Source: an uncultured Eubacteriales bacterium
GTDB lineage: Bacteria; Bacillota; Clostridia; Christensenellales; CAG-138
Reading direction: 5' to 3'
Length of the DNA stretch: 64,000 nucleotides
Assembly: GCA_900544965.1 (NCBI GenBank)
Contig: UQXE01000003.1
Location: 1-64,000, forward strand
A model generated the notes under the pieces. That model searched no databases. It was not told where the DNA came from and saw only the letters and a program-made list of their open reading frames with translations. Of the stretch, positions 1-7,902 are shown piece after piece. The position numbers and the translations under genes are program-made. Each line of letters begins with the position of its first letter. Position 1 is the stretch's first letter.

Positions 1-192
1 GTATCAAAAGACCGGCGTACACGCCGCCGGCTTTTGATGGATTATACTTTTTGAGAATGTATCCAAGTTATCTGCTCTGATCTTTGATGGATTGTAAATT
101 AGGGTAATGTTCCCAAGCCTATACTATACCCTGTGCATTTTTTGGAGTCCTTAGAACCTTTTTTGCAAAAAAGGTTCTAAGCCGCCGGAGGC
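1..192. repeat. Dispersed ~0.19-kb intergenic repeat, copy 1
   Basis: This segment is nearly the same as 12718-12911 in the same orientation, with a few substitutions and one- or two-base indels. It contains two foldable parts. The first is a GC-rich hairpin at about 5-37 (arms CAAAAG and CCGGCG pairing with CGCCGG and CTTTTG). The second is a perfect 30-base palindrome at 151-180 built on TTAGAACC and six T's. The copy starts at the window edge, so it may extend further left. The conserved folds suggest a small mobile repeat or an RNA-level element. I do not recognise a named family. Confidence 0.8.
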
Positions 193-291
193 GAAACCGC
201 CTTTTAATTCATTGAGCTGGGTCGCTTCCGCCATATTCCCATTTTCCAACTCGGTAAATATCCTGATAAGCTCTACTTTTGCACTTTGCAT
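151..291 (-). CDS. Possible short ORF running into the repeat
   Basis: A 46-codon reading frame starts at ATG 291 and reads MQSAKVELIRIF..., then a Glu/Asn-rich stretch, and ends at the TAA at 151-153. Its last dozen or so codons lie inside the dispersed repeat, so the C-terminus is repeat-derived. There is a purine-rich stretch just upstream (GGTAAGATGGGAAA) but no ideal Shine-Dalgarno. The sequence resembles real coding sequence in composition, but no family is recognised. It could equally be a remnant of a gene whose 3' end was replaced when the repeat inserted. Confidence 0.25.
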   Translation of the reverse strand: MQSAKVELIRIFTELENGNMAEATQLNELKGGFASGGLEPFLQKRF

Positions 292-351
292 TTTCCCATC
301 TTACCTGTTTTTGGATCATTATATCATAGCTTTTTTATAGACCATAGATGA

Positions 352-406
352 ATAAGGCCCCGTACCAGGGGAGGAAGCTATGCCTATCCCCGATACGGAG
401 CCTTAT
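352..406 (-). terminator. Stem-loop downstream of the lipoprotein operon
   Basis: ATAAGGC and CCGTA pair with TACGG and GCCTTAT around a C/A mismatch, with an inner GGGGA/TCCCC stem. It lies 26 bases past the stop of the 433-852 gene. The minus-strand tail is only moderately T-rich. The outer stem uses the same ATAAGGC...GCCTTAT sequence as the terminator at 42291-42326. Confidence 0.55.
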
Positions 407-432
407 CTGCCTGGAAGCTTAGGCCTGTAAAC

Positions 433-852
433 TCATTCCACCGGAGCCTGCTCCGTTTTGCTGACTATGAACGCCTCATGCGTCTGCACAAATTTGATCA
501 GCAGCTCTGCGCCGCCTATCTTACGCATACTGTCCTCAACTATGCTTCCGTCAACCAGAGTATAGGTTATATCAACGGTCCAAGCTTCGCTGTTAATATT
601 CGGATTTGATCTGTAATTAGATACCCTGTTATGAAACTCCACCGCTTCAGAAGCCGAACTGCCGTCCATAAGGATTTCAATGCTTTCGTATGTCATTGTA
701 TCAATGGACAGGTTCCCGATCATAATTTCCGCGCTTTCAACCTCCTCGGGCTTGGGTATGCTGTTATTCCTGAGCGAGCACGACATTAGAAGCAGGCACG
801 GAAGGAGCAATGCCACCAGCTTTGTTTTATAAGCTATCCTTGACCAGCGCAT
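433..852 (-). CDS. Putative lipoprotein, 139 aa, unknown function
   Basis: The N-terminus carries basic residues, a hydrophobic stretch (about residues 13-24) and the lipobox LMSC, so the mature protein should be lipid-anchored at Cys25 on the outer face of the membrane. The remaining ~115 residues are a small soluble domain with alternating beta-like segments (ITYTLVDGSIVEDS near residues 95-108). No family is recognised. The start at 852 is one base after the stop of the upstream gene at 854-1726, so the two are almost certainly co-transcribed and translationally coupled. A terminator-like hairpin follows at 352-406. The pairing suggests the two proteins work together at the cell surface, but nothing in the sequence states the role. 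Confidence 0.7.
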   Translation of the reverse strand: MRWSRIAYKTKLVALLLPCLLLMSCSLRNNSIPKPEEVESAEIMIGNLSIDTMTYESIEILMDGSSASEAVEFHNRVSNYRSNPNINSEAWTVDITYTLVDGSIVEDSMRKIGGAELLIKFVQTHEAFIVSKTEQAPVE

Positions 853-853
853 T

Positions 854-1726
854 TTAATTCGCCCCGCTTTCAGTTACTATAGCGGGAATCTCGTATGATA
901 ATAATTCGCCTGCGTCGGAATCATATATGTACGCCTGGAATACAAGCTGGCCGTCGTCATTATACGTAAGGAAGATATCCTCCAATTTGGCGGTAGGGCT
1001 TATTTGATCCGATACAGCGCTGTAATATTCTGATTCCGTGTCAAGCTGTATAGTTTTATCCTGAAGATCGTTATACCGCATGTGGTTCATAGCGGAGTAT
1101 GCTCCGATACTCCCGTCAGAGGCCCTTACAAAGACATTGCATATATCATCAGTCATCTTATTGCCTACATAGAAACAATAGGAAACGACAAATACGCCCT
1201 CCTGCTCGCCTACCTCAATTCCCTTATACTTATAGGGATAACCGCTGAAACAACTGCTCATAAAGCTGTCGGCCGCTTCAGCCGCCTGCAGAGCGTTGAT
1301 GCTAAACGGTATATCAATGGAACCGGACTCGTCCTCTTCCTCCACATAACCGCTTAGCTCATTTGTATCAAAGTATATTTCATCCTCCAAATAGGCGCAC
1401 ATTATATCAGTGCCGCTGATAAACATATATATATTGTCTTCATTGTCGTTATACAGGTCAACCGTACCATAGGCGTCGTGCCTGTCGGATAATTTCTTTT
1501 CCTTTAAATTCAGCGTTTCCGTATATTGAATGCTTCTAAGCGAATCCTTGAAGCTGATGGTTATGGATTCCCCAAGCTTCTCGTCCAGCACATAATAGCC
1601 AAAACCGTCCTCCGCGCTGTTTGATTGGATATCCTCTTTGTTTATCGCGCCGTCCGACGCAATAACAGCCATAGACGTTAAACATATTAATATTACCAAT
1701 GGTATTAAAAAGAACCTTTTATTCAT
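854..1726 (-). CDS. Putative secreted protein, 290 aa, unknown function
   Basis: The protein begins with a typical signal peptide (MNKRFFLIPLVILICLT, then SMAVIASDG with a likely cleavage after IAS). The mature part is acidic and rich in Asp, Glu, Tyr and Ser, without Cys pairs or transmembrane segments that I can see. It is the first gene of a two-gene operon with the lipoprotein at 433-852. Translation starts at 1726 behind a strong AGGAGG. A sigma-A-type promoter lies upstream at 1885-1913. I do not recognise the family. The acidic, beta-rich look is common among exported proteins of clostridia whose function is unassigned. Confidence 0.7.
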   Translation of the reverse strand: MNKRFFLIPLVILICLTSMAVIASDGAINKEDIQSNSAEDGFGYYVLDEKLGESITISFKDSLRSIQYTETLNLKEKKLSDRHDAYGTVDLYNDNEDNIYMFISGTDIMCAYLEDEIYFDTNELSGYVEEEDESGSIDIPFSINALQAAEAADSFMSSCFSGYPYKYKGIEVGEQEGVFVVSYCFYVGNKMTDDICNVFVRASDGSIGAYSAMNHMRYNDLQDKTIQLDTESEYYSAVSDQISPTAKLEDIFLTYNDDGQLVFQAYIYDSDAGELLSYEIPAIVTESGAN

Positions 1727-1884
1727 GGTTGGATCCTCCTTGAATTATCTGCTTAATATCTAATGTACAGACTTGCTGTAAATATATTGCTGCGCCAGCT
1801 GCTCACTTGATTTTTTTGTACAGTACGCGCACATTCATACAAAAGCGATGCAAAAGCTCTTTATTTCTACGATCTTACATTCCC

Positions 1885-1913
1885 ATAATATAGTAATATG
1901 CTTTAATAGTCAA
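1885..1913 (-). promoter_or_regulatory. Sigma-A-type promoter for the secreted/lipoprotein operon
   Basis: Read on the minus strand this is TTGACT, a 17-base spacer, then TATTAT. Spacing and hexamers fit the vegetative consensus. It lies about 160 bases upstream of the start at 1726, leaving a long untranslated leader. Confidence 0.6.
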
Positions 1914-1970
1914 CTGAAAGTTCGTCTTATGTAATATTGTGATCAGAATGTACTGTTCCCATGTTCTTAT

Positions 1971-2708
1971 TTACGCCCTGCCTCCGCGCATCCTGCCCGT
2001 AAACGCCAATACGGCGGCCAGCATAACCATAATCGCATATACGATAACCCATATCAGTTCCGGCATTATGCCCGCGTAATCCCCGGCTAGCGCGCACCGC
2101 GCCGCATTTACCGCATGCGAAAACGGAAGCATATCCGCAATGGCCTTAAACGCGCCGCCCACCAGATTGAGGTCAAACCATGTGCCGGACAGCCACGCGC
2201 TTAGATTTGTAAGCAGGGCCCCGCATATCCCGCCCACCTGCTTATCGCTAAAAAGGCTCCCGCAAAGCAGGCCCAGGCCGATGAACAGGACCGCCGCTGG
2301 GATTGACGCCGCTATTGCCACAAGGATATTAAAGCTGAAGCCGAGTCCCAAAAGCAAAGCCGCGGCATAGCATACAGCCATCTGCGCCGCCGCCATGGGA
2401 AGCAGGGGCAAGGTATACCCGAGTATAAAGTCGGCCGCTGTCATGGGGGACGCAAACAGCCTGAGCATAAACGAACTCGTCCTGTCCCTGGCTATTACCA
2501 TGCCGGAAAACAGCGATATGAAGGACAGCCCGAACACCGCCACCCCTGGCGACAGCTTTTCAATGGCAAACAGCTCGACTGGAATATTCGACTGAATCAA
2601 AGAGAGCAGCAACAGCAGCACAATGGGAAAGCCGATTCCAAAGGCCAGGTTCAGCCTGTCCCTCAGTATTTCCTTTGAGTTTCTTGAGGCAAACGACAGC
2701 ATTTTCAC
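1971..2708 (-). CDS. ABC-2 type transporter permease
   Basis: This 245-residue integral membrane protein has about six hydrophobic segments (for example FGIGFPIVLLLLLSLI near residue 24 and the C-terminal VIVYAIMVMLAAVLAF). That is the size and topology of ABC-2 family permeases such as drug or lipid exporters. It follows the ATPase gene 2705-3439 with a four-base overlap, so ATPase and permease are translationally coupled and most likely form one exporter, acting as an (ATPase)2(permease)2 complex. The substrate cannot be read from sequence. The operon is headed by an XRE/AbrB regulator, a layout typical of self-regulated export systems responding to antimicrobials or envelope stress. Confidence 0.85.
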   Translation of the reverse strand: MKMLSFASRNSKEILRDRLNLAFGIGFPIVLLLLLSLIQSNIPVELFAIEKLSPGVAVFGLSFISLFSGMVIARDRTSSFMLRLFASPMTAADFILGYTLPLLPMAAAQMAVCYAAALLLGLGFSFNILVAIAASIPAAVLFIGLGLLCGSLFSDKQVGGICGALLTNLSAWLSGTWFDLNLVGGAFKAIADMLPFSHAVNAARCALAGDYAGIMPELIWVIVYAIMVMLAAVLAFTGRMRGGRA

Positions 2709-3439
2709 GATACACGCCCCCTTTTTGTACAGAGTTCCACGAAGGCGTCCTCAAAACTATCCCTGCCGGCCGCCTTCATGAGTTCGTACGCAGTGCCTAC
2801 AGCCGCCAGATTCCCATCGGACATTATTCCGATGCGGCTCGAAAGCGCTTCCGCTTCCTCAAGGTAGTGCGTGGTAAGCATTATGGTTGTTTTTCCTTTA
2901 AGGCTATCTATCACGCCCCACAGCTCCCGCCTTGCCAAAACGTCAAGGCCAAGCGTTGGTTCGTCGAGAAACAGCACCTCAGGCTCGGAAATCAGCGCCA
3001 TCGCTATTGACAGCCGCCTCTGCCATCCGCCGGAAAGGATTTTAGCCCTGCTCCTGGCTATCCTTTCCAGTCCAAACCTGGCAATAGCGGCATCGGCCTT
3101 CTCTTTAGCCGCCCTCTTTGTATAGCCGTAAATGCCGCATATGAGGCGAAGGTTTTCCTCAGCCGTCAAATTGGGAGCTACCGCGGTTTCCTGCGGCGAG
3201 ACGTTTATAATTGCTTTGACCTTGTTTGGCGAACGCACAATGCTGTTCCCCATCAGCGCGGCGTCGCCGCACGTAGGACGAATTAGGCATGAAAGCAGCT
3301 TTATCGTCGTGGTCTTACCCGCCCCGTTTATTCCCAGCAGCGAGAAGAGCTCCCCTCTTTCAACGGACAGGTTTAGGGAATTGACGGCGTTAACTCCCTT
3401 ATATGCCTTAGTAAGGCCGTGGGTTTCTATCGCATTCAT
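2705..3439 (-). CDS. ABC transporter ATP-binding protein
   Basis: A 244-residue ATPase with all the expected motifs: Walker A GINGAGKTT (about residue 36), the signature LSGGWQRRLSIA (about 140), Walker B VLFLDEPTLGLD (about 160) and the switch His in TTHYLEEAEAL (about 194). In the signature, Trp replaces the more common Met/Gln after LSGG, a small departure. It couples ATP hydrolysis to export through the ABC-2 permease encoded just downstream (four-base overlap). Its own start overlaps the stop of the regulator gene 3436-3876 by four bases. The three genes therefore form a tightly coupled operon. Confidence 0.9.
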   Translation of the reverse strand: MNAIETHGLTKAYKGVNAVNSLNLSVERGELFSLLGINGAGKTTTIKLLSCLIRPTCGDAALMGNSIVRSPNKVKAIINVSPQETAVAPNLTAEENLRLICGIYGYTKRAAKEKADAAIARFGLERIARSRAKILSGGWQRRLSIAMALISEPEVLFLDEPTLGLDVLARRELWGVIDSLKGKTTIMLTTHYLEEAEALSSRIGIMSDGNLAAVGTAYELMKAAGRDSFEDAFVELCTKRGRVS

Positions 3440-3876
3440 CCATCCTTACCCCTTTTAGACATTATCTCGTTGGCAAGGCTTAATAAGAACTCGCTCTTTA
3501 ATATGGCGATTCCCTGATCCTCGTCGCCCAGAACGGCCAAGCTGTCGCCGGGCCGTATGTTAAATATATCCCTTGCTTTCTTAGGTATAACTATCTGACC
3601 CCTGTCGCCTACCGCTACGATTCCAAAAAAGTGTTTGCCCTTGGGCGGTATTGGAATCCCGCTCTTCTTCGCGTCAAACTTAACAAGATTGTCCAGGGTA
3701 ACGCCATAAAACTCGGCGAGGGCAATGCTGTTTTCCAGGTCGGGCGTGGTGGCGCCGGTTTCCCATTTGGCCACCGCCTGCCGTGACACGCCTATCCTCT
3801 CGGCCACTTCCTCCTGGGAAAGGCCCCTTTCCCTTCGCAGATAGCTCAAGTTAGCGGATATCATCCTACTTTTCAC
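3436..3876 (-). CDS. XRE-family regulator with C-terminal AbrB-like domain
   Basis: Residues about 6-62 form a Cro/C1-type helix-turn-helix (LRRERGLSQEEVAERIGVS, then RQAVAKWETG). Residues about 83-125 read as an AbrB/SpoVT swapped-hairpin domain (VGDRGQIVIPKKARDIFNI, then RPGDSL). Such two-domain proteins are transcription regulators; the AbrB part gives a second DNA-binding or dimerising surface. The gene overlaps the ABC ATPase gene by four bases, so it probably controls its own exporter operon. The start is not certain: a GTG at 3876 gives 146 residues, and an ATG at 3864 would remove four residues and leave both domains intact. Confidence 0.85.
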   Translation of the reverse strand: MKSRMISANLSYLRRERGLSQEEVAERIGVSRQAVAKWETGATTPDLENSIALAEFYGVTLDNLVKFDAKKSGIPIPPKGKHFFGIVAVGDRGQIVIPKKARDIFNIRPGDSLAVLGDEDQGIAILKSEFLLSLANEIMSKRGKDG

Positions 3877-4146
3877 ACCCCTTATAACTTAATTATGCCA
3901 TATTGTATCTATAATATCAGCCAACCGCACTTAACAAACGGACCTGATTGCCGTTATATTAGGTTGCAGGCATTAAATACATTATTGGACCGCCAATCCC
4001 ACTTGATTCTTAGCGGAAACCAATTTCAGCAGAAGAAAAAAAGCGGGCGCAGCCCTCAGCCGGCCATAATCACGGCCTTCACGCCAGGGACGCTCCCGCG
4101 GGACGCATCCTTTGTGTCAGACACATCTTTCCTCAATTTGTTATGT

Positions 4147-4608
4147 CTAAGCGTTGTTATCCGTTTTCAACACCATTACCAGCTCGCCCTTAGCGTCCAG
4201 CTCTCCATTGAACTCAAAACCACGCCTCTTATACATTGAAATTGCCCTCGTATTGCTTTCATAAACGCTGAGATATATTTCATTGCAGCCATATTCCTCC
4301 ACCAGCCTGTCTATCATTGCGTTTAAGGCCGCCGAGCCGATTCCATGCCCCTGAAAATTTTGGTCAACCATCAGCCTGTCAAGCCATACGCGGCCAAAGC
4401 TGCCCTCATCCGCAAAAAAACCATACATTGCAAAACCCGCCGGCATTCCGTCAGCCAGAATAACTACGGGGCGCCATGCAGGGTTCCTTTCCGCCTCGGA
4501 CATACAGCATTCTATCGGCTCAATATTATTCTCCTGCCCAGGGGCCACGGCCATGCCCTCCAGAAGCCGCCTGTTGGCAGCGCCAATAGCCTCAATCCTC
4601 AGATCCAT
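4147..4608 (-). CDS. GNAT-family N-acetyltransferase
   Basis: This is a 153-residue GNAT protein. The acetyl-CoA binding motif A is visible as VDQNFQGHGIGSAALNAMI (about residues 80-98), preceded by a beta strand with LDRLMV and followed by EIYLSVYESNTRAISMYKR, a standard C-terminal GNAT signature. It transfers an acetyl group from acetyl-CoA to an amine; the closest look is spermidine/RimI-like acetyltransferases, but the acceptor is unknown. I chose ATG 4608 because it has GAGG eight bases upstream. An upstream in-frame start at 4650 has no such site. It stands alone, 145 bases downstream of rubrerythrin. Confidence 0.85.
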   Translation of the reverse strand: MDLRIEAIGAANRRLLEGMAVAPGQENNIEPIECCMSEAERNPAWRPVVILADGMPAGFAMYGFFADEGSFGRVWLDRLMVDQNFQGHGIGSAALNAMIDRLVEEYGCNEIYLSVYESNTRAISMYKRRGFEFNGELDAKGELVMVLKTDNNA

Positions 4609-4753
4609 TAAACTCACCTCACCTATATTAGTACGCAATACCAATCCCACGTGGATTAAAAATAGCAGAGCCGGTCATAAGTATATTCCGGCCCTGCTCA
4701 TTATATCAAAATATCAAATACAATCGGATTATCGCTTATGCCTTACTCAACGC

Positions 4754-5296
4754 TTAATAGTTTTCTGCCTTAAGCTCAAAATATGCCTTGGGGTGGGCGC
4801 ACACCGGACATACCTCCGGAGCGTCGGTGCCTACGTGTATATGGCCGCAGTTGGCGCACTTCCATACAACTGCGTTGTCGCGCTTGAATACCATGCCGTT
4901 TTCAATGTTGGCGAGCAGCTTAAGGTACCTTTCCTCGTGCTCCTTCTCTATACGCGCAACGCCGTCAAACAGGAACGCAATGCTGTCAAATCCCTCTTCG
5001 CGCGCTTCCTTTGCAAAGGTGGCGTACATATCGGTCCACTCGTAGTTCTCACCCGCGGCGGCATCCTTCAGGTTCTCCATGGTTCCAGGCACCTGGCCGC
5101 CATGAAGCAGCTTGAACCATATCTTCGCGTGTTCCTTCTCGTTATTCGCCGTTTCCTCAAACAGATTGCCTATCTGGACATACCCCTCCTTTTTAGCCGC
5201 CGAAGCATAGTAGGTGTACTTGTTCCTCGCCTGGGATTCCCCGGCAAACGCCGCCATGAGGTTAGCCTCGGTTTTAGTTCCTTTAAGTTCTTTCAT
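4754..5296 (-). CDS. rbr: Rubrerythrin
   Basis: This 180-residue non-haem iron protein has an N-terminal ferritin-like four-helix domain with the di-iron ligands in FAGESQARNKY, EETANNEKEHAK and RIEKEHEERY. A C-terminal rubredoxin domain has two Cys pairs (WKCANCGH and EVCPVCAHP). Rubrerythrins reduce hydrogen peroxide in the cytoplasm of anaerobes, with electrons delivered through the rubredoxin site. The order and length match the classic rubrerythrin layout. The gene lies 31 bases downstream of the perR-like gene on the same strand and is probably controlled by it through the operator at 5739-5761. The start has a clear GGAG. Confidence 0.95.
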   Translation of the reverse strand: MKELKGTKTEANLMAAFAGESQARNKYTYYASAAKKEGYVQIGNLFEETANNEKEHAKIWFKLLHGGQVPGTMENLKDAAAGENYEWTDMYATFAKEAREEGFDSIAFLFDGVARIEKEHEERYLKLLANIENGMVFKRDNAVVWKCANCGHIHVGTDAPEVCPVCAHPKAYFELKAENY

Positions 5297-5327
5297 AATG
5301 TTTCTCCTTCCATATTGTCTTTTTTAA

Positions 5328-5729
5328 TTAAGATCCTTTGAATTCATTCCGCTTCTCGGCGCACTCCCTGCACACCCCATAAAACAGTATGCTCGCGCCC
5401 GTTACACGGCAACCGCATGAGTCGCCGGCAGCCTTCCTTATGTCAGGAATTGAGCTTCGGTCTATATCGGTAATCCCTGCGCAACTGATACAGACCATGT
5501 GGTAATGCCCGTCGTTTACCGGATCAAACCTGTCGGCCTCTCCCGGGATGCTCAGCCTCATTATTTCGCCGCTCTCAGCCATGAGCCTTAGATTTCTATA
5601 TACTGTCGCAAGGCTGAGCGACGGATTGGACGGCCTGAGATAAGCGTACAGCTCGTCGGCAGTGGGATGATAAAGCGCCGACTTCAGTGCCGACATTATT
5701 ACGTCACGCTGTCTTGAATATATCGCCAT
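5328..5729 (-). CDS. perR: Fur-family peroxide regulator (PerR-like)
   Basis: A 133-residue Fur-superfamily repressor. The winged-helix N-terminus holds HPTADELYAYLRPSNPSLSL and ATVYRNLRLM. The metal-binding part has HYHMVC (about residue 88) and a structural zinc site formed by two Cys pairs, CISC and CREC. Its position directly upstream of rubrerythrin argues for PerR, the metal-dependent peroxide sensor whose Fe-bound His residues are oxidised by H2O2, rather than Fur or Zur. A perfect inverted repeat typical of Per boxes covers its own ribosome-binding region, consistent with autoregulation of a perR-rbr operon. Confidence 0.88.
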   Translation of the reverse strand: MAIYSRQRDVIMSALKSALYHPTADELYAYLRPSNPSLSLATVYRNLRLMAESGEIMRLSIPGEADRFDPVNDGHYHMVCISCAGITDIDRSSIPDIRKAAGDSCGCRVTGASILFYGVCRECAEKRNEFKGS

Positions 5730-5738
5730 ACCATCTCC

Positions 5739-5761
5739 TTAATAATAATAACTATTATTAA
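5739..5761. promoter_or_regulatory. Per-box-like operator upstream of perR
   Basis: A perfect nine-base inverted repeat, TTAATAATA-N5-TATTATTAA, lies 9-31 bases upstream of the perR start. It overlaps the Shine-Dalgarno region and an AT-rich promoter zone. AT-rich palindromes of this kind are the known targets of PerR (consensus TTATAATnATTATAA). Binding here would repress perR and the downstream rubrerythrin. Confidence 0.65.
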
Positions 5762-5964
5762 TCTTATTATAATCTTAATTATAGTATTGTCAAGCGCTTT
5801 AACAAAAAAAATACCAATTATTTTAAACTATTTTTTAAATGGAACTATCTGATCAATGCTTCTCAAAAAATACCTGCATGAGGTGCGGCGGGTAAAAGCG
5901 GCGAGCCTTTTCTTAGATGTCTTATTTCAATCCACGCACCCAATAAAAATACAGCCCCTTGCGC

Positions 5965-6543
5965 TTATTCCTGTATCAAATCCAGTACGCTTACTCCAAG
6001 CTCCCCAAGCATTCTGCCGAGCATATGAAGGGGGAGTCCGACCACCGTAAAATAGCTTCCTTCAATTCTTTCAACGAATATGCCGCCTATCCCCTGTATC
6101 CCATACGCCCCCGCCTTATCCATGGGCTCCCCCGTTTTAACGTATGACCTTATCTCACGCCCGCTCATGGGAGAAAAGGTTACGTTCGCCACGTCGTGGC
6201 ATACAAGCTGCCTGTCGTCGGTTATTAAGCACAGGCCGGTATACACCTCATGGGTTCTTCCCTGAAGCAGGCTGAGGGTCTTAACAGCGCATTCGCCGTC
6301 CGATGGCTTTCCAAGCACCTTTCCGTCTATTACAACAACTGTGTCACATCCGATCACACAACAGTTCCGTCTGCCCTCCTTTACGGACGCAGCCTTGAGA
6401 AGCGCAAGCTTTTCAACCATTTCGCCCGGCGGGCAGGATCCTATATCCTCATCCGCATCGCTGGGGATTACAAAAAACCGAAGGCCCACCATCTCCATCA
6501 GCGCCTTGCGGCGGGGGGACGCGGACGCCAATATCAACTCCAT
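5965..6543 (-). CDS. maf: Maf family nucleotide pyrophosphatase
   Basis: A 192-residue Maf/YhdE protein. The N-terminal signature ASASPRRKALMEMVGL is followed by a conserved acidic stretch (IGCDTVVVIDGKVLGKP, about residue 70) and the GVYTG/EVYTG and MDKAGAYGIQG motifs that line the active site. Maf proteins hydrolyse non-canonical or modified nucleoside triphosphates (dTTP/UTP/pseudo-UTP) to monophosphates and are linked to septum and cell-division control. I placed the start at ATG 6543 because AAGGAGA lies just upstream and the family signature begins at residue 3. An upstream start would add 16 residues without a ribosome site. Confidence 0.93.
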   Translation of the reverse strand: MELILASASPRRKALMEMVGLRFFVIPSDADEDIGSCPPGEMVEKLALLKAASVKEGRRNCCVIGCDTVVVIDGKVLGKPSDGECAVKTLSLLQGRTHEVYTGLCLITDDRQLVCHDVANVTFSPMSGREIRSYVKTGEPMDKAGAYGIQGIGGIFVERIEGSYFTVVGLPLHMLGRMLGELGVSVLDLIQE

Positions 6544-7001
6544 AACCGTCTCCTTCCTGTGATTTTTTATATCATAGCATACATTTGACAAAATGGAAAT
6601 CGCTTTCAGCCGGCAAGCGCTTAACTATTCCCCAATAAATTTCCAAGTTTTGTTATTCCATCCCATGGTGCGGACCGGATCAGAGGATATAACAAGTCAA
6701 AAAATATTATGCGTGCCACAGCTATTCTAAACGGTTCTATTTTAACCTTGAATCGTTTTTTGAAGCGGATAGCATGATTTGCTCTAACGCTGAGCTGGCC
6801 CTGGAACCAGCTTCTAATATTGCAGGATTCTCCTTTGCTCCAATAATATCCTTATTTACTGCTATTTATTTCAACGCAGGTAAATCCTTTCTCTGCACAT
6901 AATAGAAGGGCGGACGCACGTCGTACGCTTCGCACGGCTTAGCGCGTCCGTGCATATCATACCGTATGGGCGCTTAACCGTCCATGAGGGAGTAAAACGG
7001 C
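6544..7001. other. Intergenic region between maf and ytxC
   Basis: I see no coding region in these ~460 bases. A GC-rich hairpin with CGGACGC pairing with GCGTCCG lies at about 6912-6951, roughly 50 bases before the ytxC start. It could be a leader structure. No known riboswitch signature was recognised. Confidence 0.4.
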
Positions 7002-7742
7002 ATGAATATACTATCAATAGGCACTCAGGAATATGATGTCGATATAGAAAAGCTGTTGAAACGGCGCCTTAGGCAGGCTGGCTGGGAGCCCGACCTGGCC
7101 GTATCGTTTGGAGACGAGCAGGTCGTAAGCGCGGAGGTGGATTCATCCGAAGAGCTGTCCGCGTGGATAATGGCGATAGGCAGGCTTTTGCTTAAAGATA
7201 TGGCGCATTTTGAAATGGCGCGGCTTATAAACGAGCTGCCGCTTACGCTTGCCCAAAAGCAGATGGCTTTGCCCGAGGCAATTCGAAGCGCCAGATCCTT
7301 TAACGCTGAATCGCGCATACTTCGTTCGCTGCGCGAACACTTCGATGAGCATGAGCATCTTAACCTTGAGGGCTTCATGCGCTTCAGGATGAAGGATGTG
7401 CTCGAGGGGTTTTCCCTGTGCGTGGATCGGGCCGCCGAGGAAATATTGTTAAGATCAGAGTATCTTGAGCTGATGAGCGTGTTAAGCGCCTATGTGAGGA
7501 TGCGTCCTCCGTGTATAAGGGAGATAAGCATAATACTGCATCCTGACGGAAGCTGTACGCTTACGGATGACAGCGATTCGCGGATTGACTGCGAGTCCTG
7601 CAGCGACGACAGCGTTATGAATGTGCTGATCGGATTATCACCCGAACGCATAACGGTATACAATCTGACGGGAAGGGATGATTCGCTGCTCAGCGAAGCC
7701 CTTAAAAGGGTATTCAAAGACAGGGTAAAGTTTTTCAGTTAG
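7002..7742 (+). CDS. ytxC: YtxC-like sporulation protein
   Basis: The 246-residue product carries the central conserved stretch of the YtxC family: HLNLEGFMRFRMKDVLEGF followed by a helical region with EEILLRSEYLELMSVL, then a short C-terminal beta domain. YtxC is listed as a putative sporulation protein in Bacillus; its biochemical role is not known. It has no signal peptide or transmembrane segment, so it is cytoplasmic. The start has a GAGGGAG ribosome site ten bases upstream. It is monocistronic on the plus strand and ends at a shared terminator with the convergent glycosyltransferase. Confidence 0.8.
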   Translation: MNILSIGTQEYDVDIEKLLKRRLRQAGWEPDLAVSFGDEQVVSAEVDSSEELSAWIMAIGRLLLKDMAHFEMARLINELPLTLAQKQMALPEAIRSARSFNAESRILRSLREHFDEHEHLNLEGFMRFRMKDVLEGFSLCVDRAAEEILLRSEYLELMSVLSAYVRMRPPCIREISIILHPDGSCTLTDDSDSRIDCESCSDDSVMNVLIGLSPERITVYNLTGRDDSLLSEALKRVFKDRVKFFS

Positions 7743-7857
7743 CGCGGCTATCTAGGCGCCGCCTAAGCGGAATTACGACGGGGCGCACAAGAACAACTAT
7801 GGGTGCAAACAGTTTATAAGGCTAATGCGCCATGATGGAAAACGGCATTATAATTAA

Positions 7858-7884
7858 AACGGACTGACGGCAAATCAGTCCGTT
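7858..7884. terminator. Bidirectional terminator between ytxC and the GT2 gene
   Basis: A perfect ten-base stem, AACGGACTGA pairing with TCAGTCCGTT, surrounds a seven-base loop. On the minus strand it is followed by TTTTAATTATAA; on the plus strand by GTTGTTAAA. It lies between two convergent genes and can stop both. Confidence 0.75.
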
Positions 7885-7902
7885 GTTAAACAGCATAACC
7901 CT

